Assembly: GCF_004353915.1 (NCBI RefSeq)
Contig: NZ_SMRP01000001.1
Span: 788,984 to 850,939, forward strand
Direction of reading: 5' to 3'
Origin: Paraburkholderia silviterrae
GTDB lineage: Bacteria > Pseudomonadota > Gammaproteobacteria > Burkholderiales > Burkholderiaceae
DNA: 61,956 nucleotides
Both the position numbers and the translations under genes were made by a program. Below the pieces are notes generated by a model that had not been told where the DNA came from, did no database searches, and saw only the letters and a program-made list of their open reading frames with translations. Positions 17,877 through 26,097 of the stretch are shown piece by piece; the first letter of the stretch is position 1; every line of letters begins with the position of its first letter.

Positions 17877-18776
17877 TCACGACGCGTCCGCAAACACCTG
17901 TACGAGCCAGTCCGCGAAGGCGCGCACGCGCAGCGAAACCTGCCGGTTTTGCGCGAACAGCACGGAAACCGGCATGGGCGGCGGCGGCTGATCCGCCAGC
18001 ACGACGCACAGCTCGCCGTTGGCCAGTCGCTCGCGCACGCGGTAGCGCGGCACCTGCACGAGCCCGAGCCCCGCGACGGCGCCGGCCGTGTAGAGCTCCG
18101 CCCCGTTCACCGCCACCGGGCCCGGCAGCGTGAGCGTGCGCACGCCCTCAGGCATTGCGAATTCGAGCGGATGCGCGCGGCCCGTGGCCGGCGAGAGATA
18201 GTTGACGGCGTGATGGCCCGACGCCAGCGCGTCGATCGACGCCGGGTCGCCGTGCCGTTCGAGATAGGCGGGACTGGCCACCGTGACCTGCTCGAGCAGC
18301 GCCACGCGCCGCGCGATCATCGACGAGTCGGCGAGCTCCCCCGCGCGCAGCACGCAGTCGACGCCCTCGCGCACGAGGTCGACGAATTGATCGCCCGAGC
18401 CGATGAAGAGCTCGATGCGCGGATAGCGCGCGAGAAACTGCGGCAGGCGCGGCATCACGAAATACTGCGCGAGCGTGCCCTGCATGTTCACGCGCAGGCG
18501 CCCCTGGGGATCGGCGTCGCGAAAGGCCTCCTCGGTTTCCTCGAGGTCGGCGAGCAGGCGCGTGCAGCGCTGGTAGTAGGCATCGCCGTCGGGCGTAGGC
18601 AACACCCGCCGCGTGGTGCGCTCCAGAAGCCGCACGCCGAGGCGCGCCTCCAGGCGCTTGATCGAATTCGTGACGGTGGCGCGCGGCAGGTTCAGGTCTT
18701 CCGCCGCCTGCGTGAAGCTGCGGCGGTCGACGATGCGCGTGAAGATCTGCATCTCCTGGAAACGGTCCAAGGGCAT
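17877..18776 (-). CDS. LysR-family transcriptional regulator
   Basis: A 299-residue LysR protein of the subgroup that opens MPLDRFQEMQIFTRIVDRRS. The helix-turn-helix is SFTQAAEDLNLPRATVTNSI with LEARLGVRLLERTTRRVLPT after it; the substrate-binding domain follows. It converges on the IclR-type gene with a 24-base gap and has no divergent partner gene, so its target is unknown. I use the ATG at 18776 rather than the TTG two codons upstream. Confidence 0.88.
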   Translation of the reverse strand: MPLDRFQEMQIFTRIVDRRSFTQAAEDLNLPRATVTNSIKRLEARLGVRLLERTTRRVLPTPDGDAYYQRCTRLLADLEETEEAFRDADPQGRLRVNMQGTLAQYFVMPRLPQFLARYPRIELFIGSGDQFVDLVREGVDCVLRAGELADSSMIARRVALLEQVTVASPAYLERHGDPASIDALASGHHAVNYLSPATGRAHPLEFAMPEGVRTLTLPGPVAVNGAELYTAGAVAGLGLVQVPRYRVRERLANGELCVVLADQPPPPMPVSVLFAQNRQVSLRVRAFADWLVQVFADAS

Positions 18777-18923
18777 TCTCAATTGGGTTCACGGGGTCGC
18801 ATGCATCTTCGCATGACCCATGGCACCCGCCAAAAATACCCAGTATCGATGCGCGCCCTTGCGCCCGCATAAGAACGCCTTGAGCACGCCCGGCGCACGC
18901 CTGCCGGCTCGCGCATGGTGTGC

Positions 18924-19475
18924 TCAGCCCATCGCCACCCGCTGCACCGCCGCGACGAAGGCCATGCCGGCGTCCTCGAGCCGCCCCGAGTTGTCGATAT
19001 GCGTGAGCGACGCGCCCTCAGGCACCTCGAACGGCGCGCGCCGCGCTAGGCGCGCGGCAACCTGCTCCGGCGTCTCCCGCGCGCGCGAGGCGAGCCGTGC
19101 GGCCAGCACGTGCTGCGCGGCGTTCACGTGCACGAGCGTCATGCGCGGATAGCGCGCAAGCGCCTCGCTCACGTAGGCGCGCGAGCCGTTCACGACCACG
19201 GTGCAGCCCAGCGCGAGCCATTGGTCGATCTCCACGCCGATGCCGTAACGCAGCGCGTGGCTGCGCCATTGCAGCGCGAAGAGGCCGAGGCGCGAGCGCG
19301 CTTCGAATTCGGTGTCGGTGAGCGCGATATGGTTTTCGCCGCCGCCCGCTTCGCGCGTGATGTAGCGATGCGCGAACAGCACCCCTTCAGCCGCAAGCCG
19401 CGCCCGTGCAAAGCCAAGCAACGAGTCCTTGCCCGCGCCCGAGGGGCCCATCACGTAGATCAGGCGGGACTTCAT
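18924..19475 (-). CDS. phnN: Ribose 1,5-bisphosphate phosphokinase PhnN
   Basis: A 183-residue guanylate-kinase-like P-loop protein that phosphorylates ribose 1,5-bisphosphate to PRPP, the salvage end of the C-P lyase pathway. The P-loop is VMGPSGAGKDSLL at residues about 7-19; FAHRYITREAGGGENHIAL is the conserved following strand and LARYPRMTLVHVNA the core. The ATG at 19475 overlaps the DUF1045 stop (ATGA), so the longer in-frame N-terminus is not used. Third gene of phnF-DUF1045-phnN. Confidence 0.92.
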   Translation of the reverse strand: MKSRLIYVMGPSGAGKDSLLGFARARLAAEGVLFAHRYITREAGGGENHIALTDTEFEARSRLGLFALQWRSHALRYGIGVEIDQWLALGCTVVVNGSRAYVSEALARYPRMTLVHVNAAQHVLAARLASRARETPEQVAARLARRAPFEVPEGASLTHIDNSGRLEDAGMAFVAAVQRVAMG

Positions 19476-20224
19476 GCGCCCACCCGCGCCTGCCGGTCTG
19501 CTGCGCGTTGCGCAGGAAAATCCACGCGCCGCCACAGCGAGAACGGCTCGCCCGGACGCGGCTCGACGTAAAGCGCGGCGCCCTCCACGGGCAGCGCGCC
19601 CGCGTCGTGCATCTGCGCATTCCAGCCGCGCGCGAGCGAGGCACGCAGCGCTGCGTCGTCGAGCGAATCGGAGAGCGTCATGTGGAAACGGAATTCATCG
19701 AATACGTACGGGTAGCCCCATTCCTCGACATAGGCGCGCTGGCGCGGCGTGAGCGGCGCGTCGAGGCGCCTCGCCAGCTCGTCGGCTGTTTGCGCGGCGC
19801 GCAGATGGCCGAGCGTGCGCAAGGCAGAGGCGGCGAGTTCGCGCAGCGCCTCGGCGCCGCTTTCATCGGCGGCCCGCAGCGCGACGAAGCGCCCCAGCGT
19901 GGCCGCCTCCACGGCAACGTCGAAGCGCGCGCGCCCCGCGCCCCATGCCTGCGTGGCGGCAAGCAGCGTCTGCGGCGTCACGCCCGCCGCGAGCCGGAAC
20001 GGCGGCACGAGGGTGCCGTGCCAGCCATAGCGGCGCGGCGCGCCGGTGAGCGCCTCGAGCGGCTGCGCGAGCCAGGCGGGCCGCGGCGGCGCAAGGGTCT
20101 CACCGCTTTCGGGGTCGCGGCCGAGCCAGGTGCAGCCGGCCCGCCACCACTGCGAAGCACGCGGCGGCGCGTAGTAGAGCGCGAAGCGCGTGGCCTCGCT
20201 CCAGGCTTCGTGCGCCGCGCTCAT
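19472..20224 (-). CDS. DUF1045 phosphonate-operon protein, 2H phosphoesterase-like
   Basis: A 250-residue protein of the DUF1045 family found beside phnN in many proteobacteria. Two histidine motifs of the 2H phosphoesterase fold are visible: YGWHGTLVPPF near residue 70 and EFRFHMTLSDSL near 185, each an HxT. Such enzymes open cyclic phosphates. Since no phnP (cyclic phosphodiesterase) lies in this locus, it may perform the PhnP step on 5-phosphoribosyl 1,2-cyclic phosphate; that is inference. Start and stop both overlap neighbours by ATGA. Confidence 0.85.
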   Translation of the reverse strand: MSAAHEAWSEATRFALYYAPPRASQWWRAGCTWLGRDPESGETLAPPRPAWLAQPLEALTGAPRRYGWHGTLVPPFRLAAGVTPQTLLAATQAWGAGRARFDVAVEAATLGRFVALRAADESGAEALRELAASALRTLGHLRAAQTADELARRLDAPLTPRQRAYVEEWGYPYVFDEFRFHMTLSDSLDDAALRASLARGWNAQMHDAGALPVEGAALYVEPRPGEPFSLWRRVDFPAQRAADRQARVGA

Positions 20225-20976
20225 ACGTCGTGCTCCACCATCAACTGCACGCGGTCCGCCGCGAAATGCGTGATGCCGTACTTGATCGGCACGCCGTCGA
20301 GATCGACGTCGACGTTCTCGACCCACAGCACCGGCTGCTGCCGGTTGATGTTCAGGCGCCGCGCCACTTCGGGCTCGGGCAGCACGCTGCCGATACGGCT
20401 CCACTTGCGCAGATAATCGCTCACGCCGAATTCGGCGAGCGCTTTCGAGGTGCTGTCCACGCGCTCCATGACCGCGGGAAAATCGGTGAAGCGCGCGGCC
20501 GGATACCAGCTGCGCGCATAGGTGAGTGGCACGCCGTCCGACTCGTGCAGCGTCTCCAGCCGATAAACCAGCGCGCCGGCGCGCAAGCCCAGCGCCTTCG
20601 CGACGCCCGGATCGGCCTTCACGCGCGAGGACGCGAGCAGCTTGCCCACCGCCGAATGCTGGTGACGCTGCAGGTTTTCAGTGAAGCGCGTGCGCTTGCC
20701 GATGGTGTAGTCGATCGCCCCAGGCTGCACGAAGGTGCCGCGCCCCTGCTCCACGCTCACGAGGCCGAGTGCCGCGAGTCCGAGCATGGCGCGACGCACC
20801 GTGTGGCGGTTCACGTCGAAGCGCCGCGCGAGCTCGCCTTCGCTCGGCAGGCGGCCGTCATCGCCGAAGCCCTTGGCCGCGATCTCGGCCGCGAGTATCT
20901 GCTCGATCTGCCGCCACACCGCCACGCCTGCGCCGCGCTCGAGCGTGCTGTGCGGGGCGTCGTCGTTCGATGTCAT
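20221..20976 (-). CDS. phnF: Phosphonate operon GntR/HutC regulator PhnF
   Basis: A 251-residue repressor-type protein. The GntR winged helix covers residues about 18-85 (LPSEGELARRFDVNRHTVRR, GLVSVEQGRGTFV), and the rest is the UTRA effector domain (YRLETLHESDGVPLTYARSW to VENVDVDLDGVPIKYGITHF). PhnF proteins repress phosphonate genes. It is divergent from phnG and starts the leftward phnF-DUF1045-phnN unit. A candidate PhoB box overlaps its start codon. Confidence 0.9.
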   Translation of the reverse strand: MTSNDDAPHSTLERGAGVAVWRQIEQILAAEIAAKGFGDDGRLPSEGELARRFDVNRHTVRRAMLGLAALGLVSVEQGRGTFVQPGAIDYTIGKRTRFTENLQRHQHSAVGKLLASSRVKADPGVAKALGLRAGALVYRLETLHESDGVPLTYARSWYPAARFTDFPAVMERVDSTSKALAEFGVSDYLRKWSRIGSVLPEPEVARRLNINRQQPVLWVENVDVDLDGVPIKYGITHFAADRVQLMVEHDV

Positions 20977-20987
20977 GGTGCTGTCAT
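20970..20987 (+). promoter_or_regulatory. Candidate PhoB box and promoter before phnG
   Basis: ATGTCAT (20970-20976) and CTGTCAT (20981-20987) stand 11 bp apart with a 4-base spacer, matching the PhoB direct-repeat consensus at 13 of 14 half-site positions. A -10-like CAATAT lies 12 bases later at 21000-21005. The box overlaps the phnF start codon, so the match could be partly accidental. Confidence 0.5.
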
Positions 20988-21095
20988 TCCTCCCGGTTCC
21001 AATATGGGGTGTAGCTTGCGCATTGTAGTGTGCATGGCGTGATGGAAATATGAAAACGTTCCCCTTGCGCTCACACTGTTGCTGCCCGTGTAAAC

Positions 21096-21112
21096 ATCTA
21101 GACGTTTAGATG
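21096..21112. promoter_or_regulatory. Candidate PhnF operator, phnF-phnG region
   Basis: CATCTAGAC followed directly by GTTTAGATG (21095-21112) is an 18-bp palindrome with one mismatch pair, about 47 bp before phnG. It shares TCTAGACGT with the phnC upstream site at 414-422. The position between divergent phnF and phnG fits an operator for PhnF. Confidence 0.55.
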
Positions 21113-21158
21113 AGTAGATGCTTCAATGTACACCTTCGTTCACGACACAGGAACTCCG

Positions 21159-21653
21159 ATGAACGCATCTTCCGTCCCGCCCACCGCCGCGTCCGCCGCA
21201 CGGCGCGCCTGGATGGCGGTTCTCGCGCGCACCCCGCGCGCCGAGCTCGAAGCGGCCTTCACCGCAGCGCTCGGCAGCGAATGCGCGCCGGCTTTCGATT
21301 GGCTGCGCCCGCCCCAGACCGGGCTCGCGATGGTGCGCGGGCGCGTCGGCGGCACCGGCAACGCCTTCAATCTCGGCGAAGCCACCGTCACGCGCGCCAC
21401 GCTGCGGCTGCGCGCGCAGGGCGGCAGCGGCGCCACCGTAGGCGTTGCGTGCCTGCTGGGCCGCGACAAGCGCCGCGCCGAACTCGCCGCGCTCGCCGAC
21501 GCGCTCCTGCAGCAGCCCGAGCACCACGCCCGGCTCCAGACGCAATTGATTGAGCCGCTCGCGGCACGCCTGGCGGCTCAACGCGCCGCGCAACGCAACG
21601 AGACCGCCAGCACGAAGGTCGAGTTCTTCACGATGGTTCGAGGCGACGCATGA
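21159..21653 (+). CDS. phnG: C-P lyase core subunit PhnG
   Basis: A 164-residue subunit of the PhnGHIJ core, which with PhnI exchanges the phosphonate for adenine at the C1 of ATP. The opening RRAWMAVLARTPRAELEAAF and PPQTGLAMVRGRVGGTGNAF with GEATVTRATLRL are typical. I start at the ATG at 21159, which has AGGAA upstream. The stop overlaps phnH (ATGA). This is the first gene of the rightward C-P lyase operon. Confidence 0.92.
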   Translation: MNASSVPPTAASAARRAWMAVLARTPRAELEAAFTAALGSECAPAFDWLRPPQTGLAMVRGRVGGTGNAFNLGEATVTRATLRLRAQGGSGATVGVACLLGRDKRRAELAALADALLQQPEHHARLQTQLIEPLAARLAAQRAAQRNETASTKVEFFTMVRGDA

Positions 21654-22333
21654 ACGAACAACCCAGCATCCCCGATATGCCCGGTACGTCCGGCAGGCAG
21701 GCGGCCCTTCACGAGTCGCTCGATACGCTCGCGCCCGGCTTCGCCGATCCGGTCCACGACACCCAGACCGTGTTCCGCACGCTGCTCGGCGCGCTCTCGC
21801 GCCCCGGCACGATCGCCACGATCGAGACGCCGCTGCCCGCCGCGACGAGCGAGAGCGCCTCATCATCGGGCGCACCGCGCGCGGGTCTCGCGGTGTTTGC
21901 CGCGCTGCTCACGCTCTGCGACTACGCCACGCCCGTGTGGCTCGCGCAGCCCGACGCCGCGCTGGCGTCCGCGCTGCGTTTTCACGCGGACGCCCCGCTC
22001 ACGGGCACGCCGCGCGAAGCCGCCTTCGCTTACGTGCACGACGCCGCCGCGCTGCCGCCGCTCGACACGTTCGCATGCGGCACGCCCGAATCGCCGGAGC
22101 AATCGGTCACGGTGTTCGTGCGCGTCGATTCCCTGATCGATGGCGCACCCATCACGCTGCGCGGGCCCGGCATCGAGTCGACGCACGTCATCGCGCCGGC
22201 CGGCCTGCCCGTGCGCTTCTGGGAAGATCGCGCCGGGCTCGCGCCGCTCTTTCCGTGCGGCATCGACTTCTACTTCGTCTGCGGCGCCCAGATCATGGGC
22301 CTGCCGCGCACGACGCGCGTGGAGGTGAGCTGA
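21650..22333 (+). CDS. phnH: C-P lyase core subunit PhnH
   Basis: A 227-residue PhnH, the PLP-transferase-like but PLP-free scaffold subunit of the C-P lyase core. Family features are DTQTVFRTLLGALSRPGTIA near residue 35 and GPGIESTHVI, followed by FPCGIDFYFVCGAQIMGLPR near the C-terminus. Both ends overlap neighbours by a few bases, so it is translated together with phnG and phnI. Confidence 0.93.
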   Translation: MNEQPSIPDMPGTSGRQAALHESLDTLAPGFADPVHDTQTVFRTLLGALSRPGTIATIETPLPAATSESASSSGAPRAGLAVFAALLTLCDYATPVWLAQPDAALASALRFHADAPLTGTPREAAFAYVHDAAALPPLDTFACGTPESPEQSVTVFVRVDSLIDGAPITLRGPGIESTHVIAPAGLPVRFWEDRAGLAPLFPCGIDFYFVCGAQIMGLPRTTRVEVS

Positions 22334-23457
22334 TGTACGTCGCCGTCAAAGGAGGAGAGCGCGCGATCGAAGCGTCGTGGCGCCTGCTCGACCAGGCCCG
22401 CCGCGGCGATACGCGCGTGCCCGAGCTGAGCGTCGCGCAGATCCGCGAACAGATGCGCCTTGCCGTGGCGCGCGTGATGGCCGAAGGCTCGGTCTATGAC
22501 GAGGAGCTTGCCGCGCTCGCGATCAAGCAGGCTGCGGGCGATCTCGTGGAGGCGATCTTTCTGCTACGCGCTTATCGCACGACGCTGCCGCGCTTCGGCT
22601 ACACGCTGCCGGTGGAAACGGAGCAAATGGCCGTCGAGCGCCGCATCTCCGCCACCTTCAAGGACGTGCCCGGCGGCCAGGTGCTGGGGGCGACCTACGA
22701 CTACACGCAGCGTCTGCTCGATTTCGCGCTGCTCGCGGAAGGCGACGATGCTTCGGATACCGAATCGACTACCCTGCCTCATGCACAACGCAGCGCATCG
22801 AACGAACAAGCGTCGATGCCGCGCGTGGTCACGCTGCTCGACAAAGAAGGCTTAATCGAGCAGGAAACGCCGTCGAGCGAGGCCGGCGAGCCAGGCGACC
22901 TCTCGCGCGAGCCGCTCGCGTTTCCCGCCGACCGCACCGTGCGGCTGCAGAACCTCGCGCGCGGCGACGAAGGCTTCCTGCTCGCGATGGGCTACGCCAC
23001 GCAGCGCGGCTATGCGCATTCGCATCCGTTCGCGGGCGAGATCCGCTTTGGTTCGGTGGCCGTGGAAATGGTGCTCGACGAATTGGGCGAAGCGGTCGAG
23101 ATCGGCGAAATCGAATTGACTGAATGCCAGATGATCAACCAGTTCGCGGGCAGCAAGGACGTGCCGCCCGCCTTCACGCAAGGCTACGGTCTCGCATTCG
23201 GCCACGCGGAGCGCAAGGCCATGGCGATGGCGCTAGTCGACCGCGCGCTGCGTGCCGAGGAGCTGGGCGAAACGCTGGCCTCCCCCACCCAGGACATCGA
23301 ATTCATGCTCTCGCATAGCGATAACGTGGAAGCCTCGGGCTTCGTGCAGCACCTGAAACTGCCGCATTACGTGGATTTCCAGGCCGAGCTCGAACTCGTG
23401 CGCCGCCTGCGCGCGCAGCAAGCGCGCGGCGACATGCCATCCGGGGAGGCCGCATGA
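22333..23457 (+). CDS. phnI: C-P lyase core subunit PhnI
   Basis: A 374-residue PhnI, the nucleosidase-like subunit that with PhnG/H/L makes the ribose 5-triphosphate phosphonate. It starts MYVAVKGGERAIEASWRLL directly at the phnH stop (TGATG). The stretch YVDFQAELELVRRLR near the end is family-typical. A Ser/Thr/Glu-rich insert around residues 138-165 makes it about 20 residues longer than E. coli PhnI. The stop overlaps phnJ (ATGA). Confidence 0.94.
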   Translation: MYVAVKGGERAIEASWRLLDQARRGDTRVPELSVAQIREQMRLAVARVMAEGSVYDEELAALAIKQAAGDLVEAIFLLRAYRTTLPRFGYTLPVETEQMAVERRISATFKDVPGGQVLGATYDYTQRLLDFALLAEGDDASDTESTTLPHAQRSASNEQASMPRVVTLLDKEGLIEQETPSSEAGEPGDLSREPLAFPADRTVRLQNLARGDEGFLLAMGYATQRGYAHSHPFAGEIRFGSVAVEMVLDELGEAVEIGEIELTECQMINQFAGSKDVPPAFTQGYGLAFGHAERKAMAMALVDRALRAEELGETLASPTQDIEFMLSHSDNVEASGFVQHLKLPHYVDFQAELELVRRLRAQQARGDMPSGEAA

Positions 23458-24431
23458 ACGCGCCCGATACCTTCGACACCACGCTCGCCTCGCACGAAAC
23501 CCAGGCGGCCCAGGGCTACAACTTCGCGTATCTCGACGAGCAGACCAAGCGCATGATCCGCCGCGCGCTGCTCAAGGCGGTGGCCGTGCCCGGCTACCAG
23601 GTGCCGTTCGCCTCGCGCGAAATGCCGTTACCATATGGCTGGGGCACGGGCGGCATCCAGCTGACGGCGGCCATCATCGGCGCGAACGACACGCTCAAGG
23701 TGATCGACCAGGGCTCGGACGACACCACGAACGCCGTCAACATCCGCCGCTTCTTCGCGCGCACGACGGGCGTGGCCACCACGCGCCGCACCCAGGACGC
23801 GACGATCGTGCAGACGCGTCACCGCATTCCCGAAACGCCGCTCACCGAGAAGCAGATCCTCGTCTACCAGGTGCCGATGCCCGAGCCGCTGTTCCGGCTC
23901 GAACCGCGCGTGGCCGAATGCAAGAAGCTCCACGCGCTCGCCGATTATGGGCTCATCAGCGTGAAGCTTTATGAAGACATCGTGCAGCACGGCAGCATCG
24001 CCACGACGTACGACTACCCGGTGACTGTGAATGGCCGCTATCTCACGTCGCCCTCGCCGATTCCGAAGTTCGACAACCCCAAGCTGCACATGAATCCGGC
24101 GCTGCAGTTGTTCGGCGCGGGCCGCGAGCGCCGCATCTACGCGATTCCGCCTTATACGCCGGTGAAGAGCCTCGACTTCGACGATCACCCGTTCGAAGTG
24201 CAGCGCTGGGAGCACGCGTGCGCGCTGTGCGGCTCGCGCGAGAGCTTCCTCGACGAGATGATCGTCGACGATGCGGGCAAGCGCATGTTCGTCTGCTCGG
24301 ACAGCGACTATTGCCATACGCGGCGGGAAACTCAGGACAACCAGGACAACGCGCAGGACAACGCGCAGGACAACGCGCAGGACAACGCGCAGGCAAGCGC
24401 GCAGGCATTGCCATCAGGAGAACACGCATGA
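23454..24431 (+). CDS. phnJ: C-P lyase radical-SAM subunit PhnJ
   Basis: A 325-residue PhnJ, which breaks the carbon-phosphorus bond by radical chemistry on an Fe-S cluster. The four-cysteine set is in HACALCGSRESF and MFVCSDSDYCHTRR near residues 258-290. E. coli PhnJ stops soon after; here about 38 extra residues follow, built from a tandem QDNA repeat (see 24342-24389). The stop overlaps phnK (ATGA). The core fold looks complete, so the enzyme should be active. Confidence 0.95.
   Translation: MNAPDTFDTTLASHETQAAQGYNFAYLDEQTKRMIRRALLKAVAVPGYQVPFASREMPLPYGWGTGGIQLTAAIIGANDTLKVIDQGSDDTTNAVNIRRFFARTTGVATTRRTQDATIVQTRHRIPETPLTEKQILVYQVPMPEPLFRLEPRVAECKKLHALADYGLISVKLYEDIVQHGSIATTYDYPVTVNGRYLTSPSPIPKFDNPKLHMNPALQLFGAGRERRIYAIPPYTPVKSLDFDDHPFEVQRWEHACALCGSRESFLDEMIVDDAGKRMFVCSDSDYCHTRRETQDNQDNAQDNAQDNAQDNAQASAQALPSGEHA
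24342..24389 (+). repeat. 12-bp tandem repeat at the phnJ 3' end
   Basis: Four exact copies of CAGGACAACGCG lie head to tail, flanked by a partial copy at 24333-24341 and a degenerate copy at 24390-24401. Being a multiple of three, each copy adds QDNA to the PhnJ tail, so copy number can change without breaking the frame. Confidence 0.95.
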
Positions 24432-25210
24432 CGCCGGCTTTCACGCCACTCCTTCGCGCCCGCCACCTCACGAAGCAATTCGGCGGCCGCAACGGCTGCC
24501 GCGACGTGAGCTTCGACCTGTATCCCGGCGAGGTGCTGTGCATCGTCGGCGAATCGGGCTCGGGCAAGACCACGCTCCTCAACACGCTCGCGCTGCGCAC
24601 CCCGGCCGACTCCGGCGCGCTGCAGTATGTGAACGCGAACGGCGAAACGCTCGACCTGCTCACGCTTTCCGAGCCGCGCCGGCGCCTGCTCGCGCGCACC
24701 GAATGGGGTTTCGTGCAGCAGAATCCGCGCGACGGGCTTCGCGCCGGCGTCTCGGCGGGCGCCAACATCGGCGAGCCGCTGATGGCCGTGGGCGCGCGCC
24801 ACTATGGGCGCATCCGCCAGAGCGCGCAGCAGTGGATGCAGCGCGTCGAGCTCGACGCCACGCGCATCGACGAATTGCCCGCGGCATTCTCGGGCGGCAT
24901 GCAGCAACGCCTGCAGATCGCACGCAATCTCGTCACGGGCCCGCGCCTCGTGTTCATGGACGAGCCCACCGCCGGCCTCGACGTATCGGTGCAAGCGCGC
25001 CTGCTCGACCTGCTGCGCACGCTCACCACGACGCTGCATCTCTCGGTGCTGATCGTCACGCACGACATCGGCGTCGCGCGCCTGCTTGCGCACCGCCTGA
25101 TGGTCATGCAAGGCGGCACCGTGGTCGAAGCGGGGTTGACCGACCAGGTGCTCGACGATCCTCAGCATCCCTACACACAAACTCTGGTGGCCTCCGTGCT
25201 GCCGGTATAG
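24428..25210 (+). CDS. phnK: C-P lyase ABC protein PhnK
   Basis: A 260-residue ABC-type ATPase that binds the C-P lyase core complex rather than a membrane channel. Walker A is GESGSGKTTLL, the signature FSGGMQQRLQIARNL, Walker B LVFMDEPTAGLDVS. It starts at the ATGA overlapping phnJ; an in-frame extension further upstream lies inside phnJ and is not used. It is followed after 8 bases by phnL. Confidence 0.94.
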   Translation: MTPAFTPLLRARHLTKQFGGRNGCRDVSFDLYPGEVLCIVGESGSGKTTLLNTLALRTPADSGALQYVNANGETLDLLTLSEPRRRLLARTEWGFVQQNPRDGLRAGVSAGANIGEPLMAVGARHYGRIRQSAQQWMQRVELDATRIDELPAAFSGGMQQRLQIARNLVTGPRLVFMDEPTAGLDVSVQARLLDLLRTLTTTLHLSVLIVTHDIGVARLLAHRLMVMQGGTVVEAGLTDQVLDDPQHPYTQTLVASVLPV

Positions 25211-25218
25211 GACGAGCC

Positions 25219-25986
25219 ATGACTCCCGATCCATCGATCGCGCGCGCGTTCGGCGAGCGCCCCGCACTCATGCTGCGCGCCGAAGACGTGCGCAAGACCT
25301 TCACGCTGCACGGCCAGGGCGGCATCGGCATCGAAGCGCTCGCGGGCGTCTCGCTCGACGTGGAGCGCGGCGAATGCGTCGTGCTGGTCGGCCCCTCGGG
25401 CGCGGGCAAGAGCACCTTCCTGCGCTGCCTCTACGGCAACTATCTCGCGAGCGGCGGCTCGATCGCCATTCGCGACGAAGCGGTGCCCGGGCAGCATCTG
25501 GAGATCGCCGGCGCCGCGCCGCATGACGTGCTGCGCCTGCGCCGCAACGTGGTGGGCTACGTGAGCCAGTTCCTGCGCGTGATTCCGCGCGTATCCGCGC
25601 TCGATATCGTCGCCGCGCCGCTCGTCTCGCGCGGCGTGGAAGAAGATGAAGCGCGCGAACGAGCCGCAACGCTGCTCGCGCGCCTGAACGTGCCGCGGCG
25701 CCTCTGGCCGCTGGCGCCCGCTACCTTCTCGGGCGGCGAGCAGCAGCGCGTGAACATCGCACGCGGGCTGATCGCACAGCATCGCGTGCTGCTGCTCGAC
25801 GAGCCCACGGCCTCGCTCGACGCAGAAAACCGCGCGGTGGTCGCCAGCCTGATCGTGGAGGCGCGCGAGCGCGGCGCGGCGATCGTCGGCGTCTTTCACG
25901 ACGAGGACACGCGCGAGCGCGTGGCCACGCGCGTGCTGGCGCTCACCGCCCCGCAGGCGCAGGCGCCGGTCGCTGAAATGGCCTGA
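25219..25986 (+). CDS. phnL: C-P lyase ABC protein PhnL
   Basis: A 255-residue ABC ATPase, partner of PhnK. Walker A is GPSGAGKSTFLRCLYGNY, where RCLYGNY is a PhnL hallmark; the signature is FSGGEQQRVNIARGL and Walker B VLLLDEPTASLD. It starts with ATG at 25219, eight bases after phnK, within the phnGHIJKLM operon. Confidence 0.94.
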   Translation: MTPDPSIARAFGERPALMLRAEDVRKTFTLHGQGGIGIEALAGVSLDVERGECVVLVGPSGAGKSTFLRCLYGNYLASGGSIAIRDEAVPGQHLEIAGAAPHDVLRLRRNVVGYVSQFLRVIPRVSALDIVAAPLVSRGVEEDEARERAATLLARLNVPRRLWPLAPATFSGGEQQRVNIARGLIAQHRVLLLDEPTASLDAENRAVVASLIVEARERGAAIVGVFHDEDTRERVATRVLALTAPQAQAPVAEMA

Positions 25987-26097
25987 AAGTGCCTTGAAAA
26001 GCCACGGCCTGTCATTTGCGGCAGGCAAAATCACCTTTGAATGCACGCTAGAAGCGCTGCCAGTACGGTATTACGACCCGATTTCCGGAGCCCGACG

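Noticed and set aside
21550..22332. Long N-terminal extension of PhnI
   Set aside because: The in-frame sequence upstream of 22333 is Arg-rich and overlaps phnH; MYVAVKGGERAIE at 22333 is the family start and fits the TGATG overlap.
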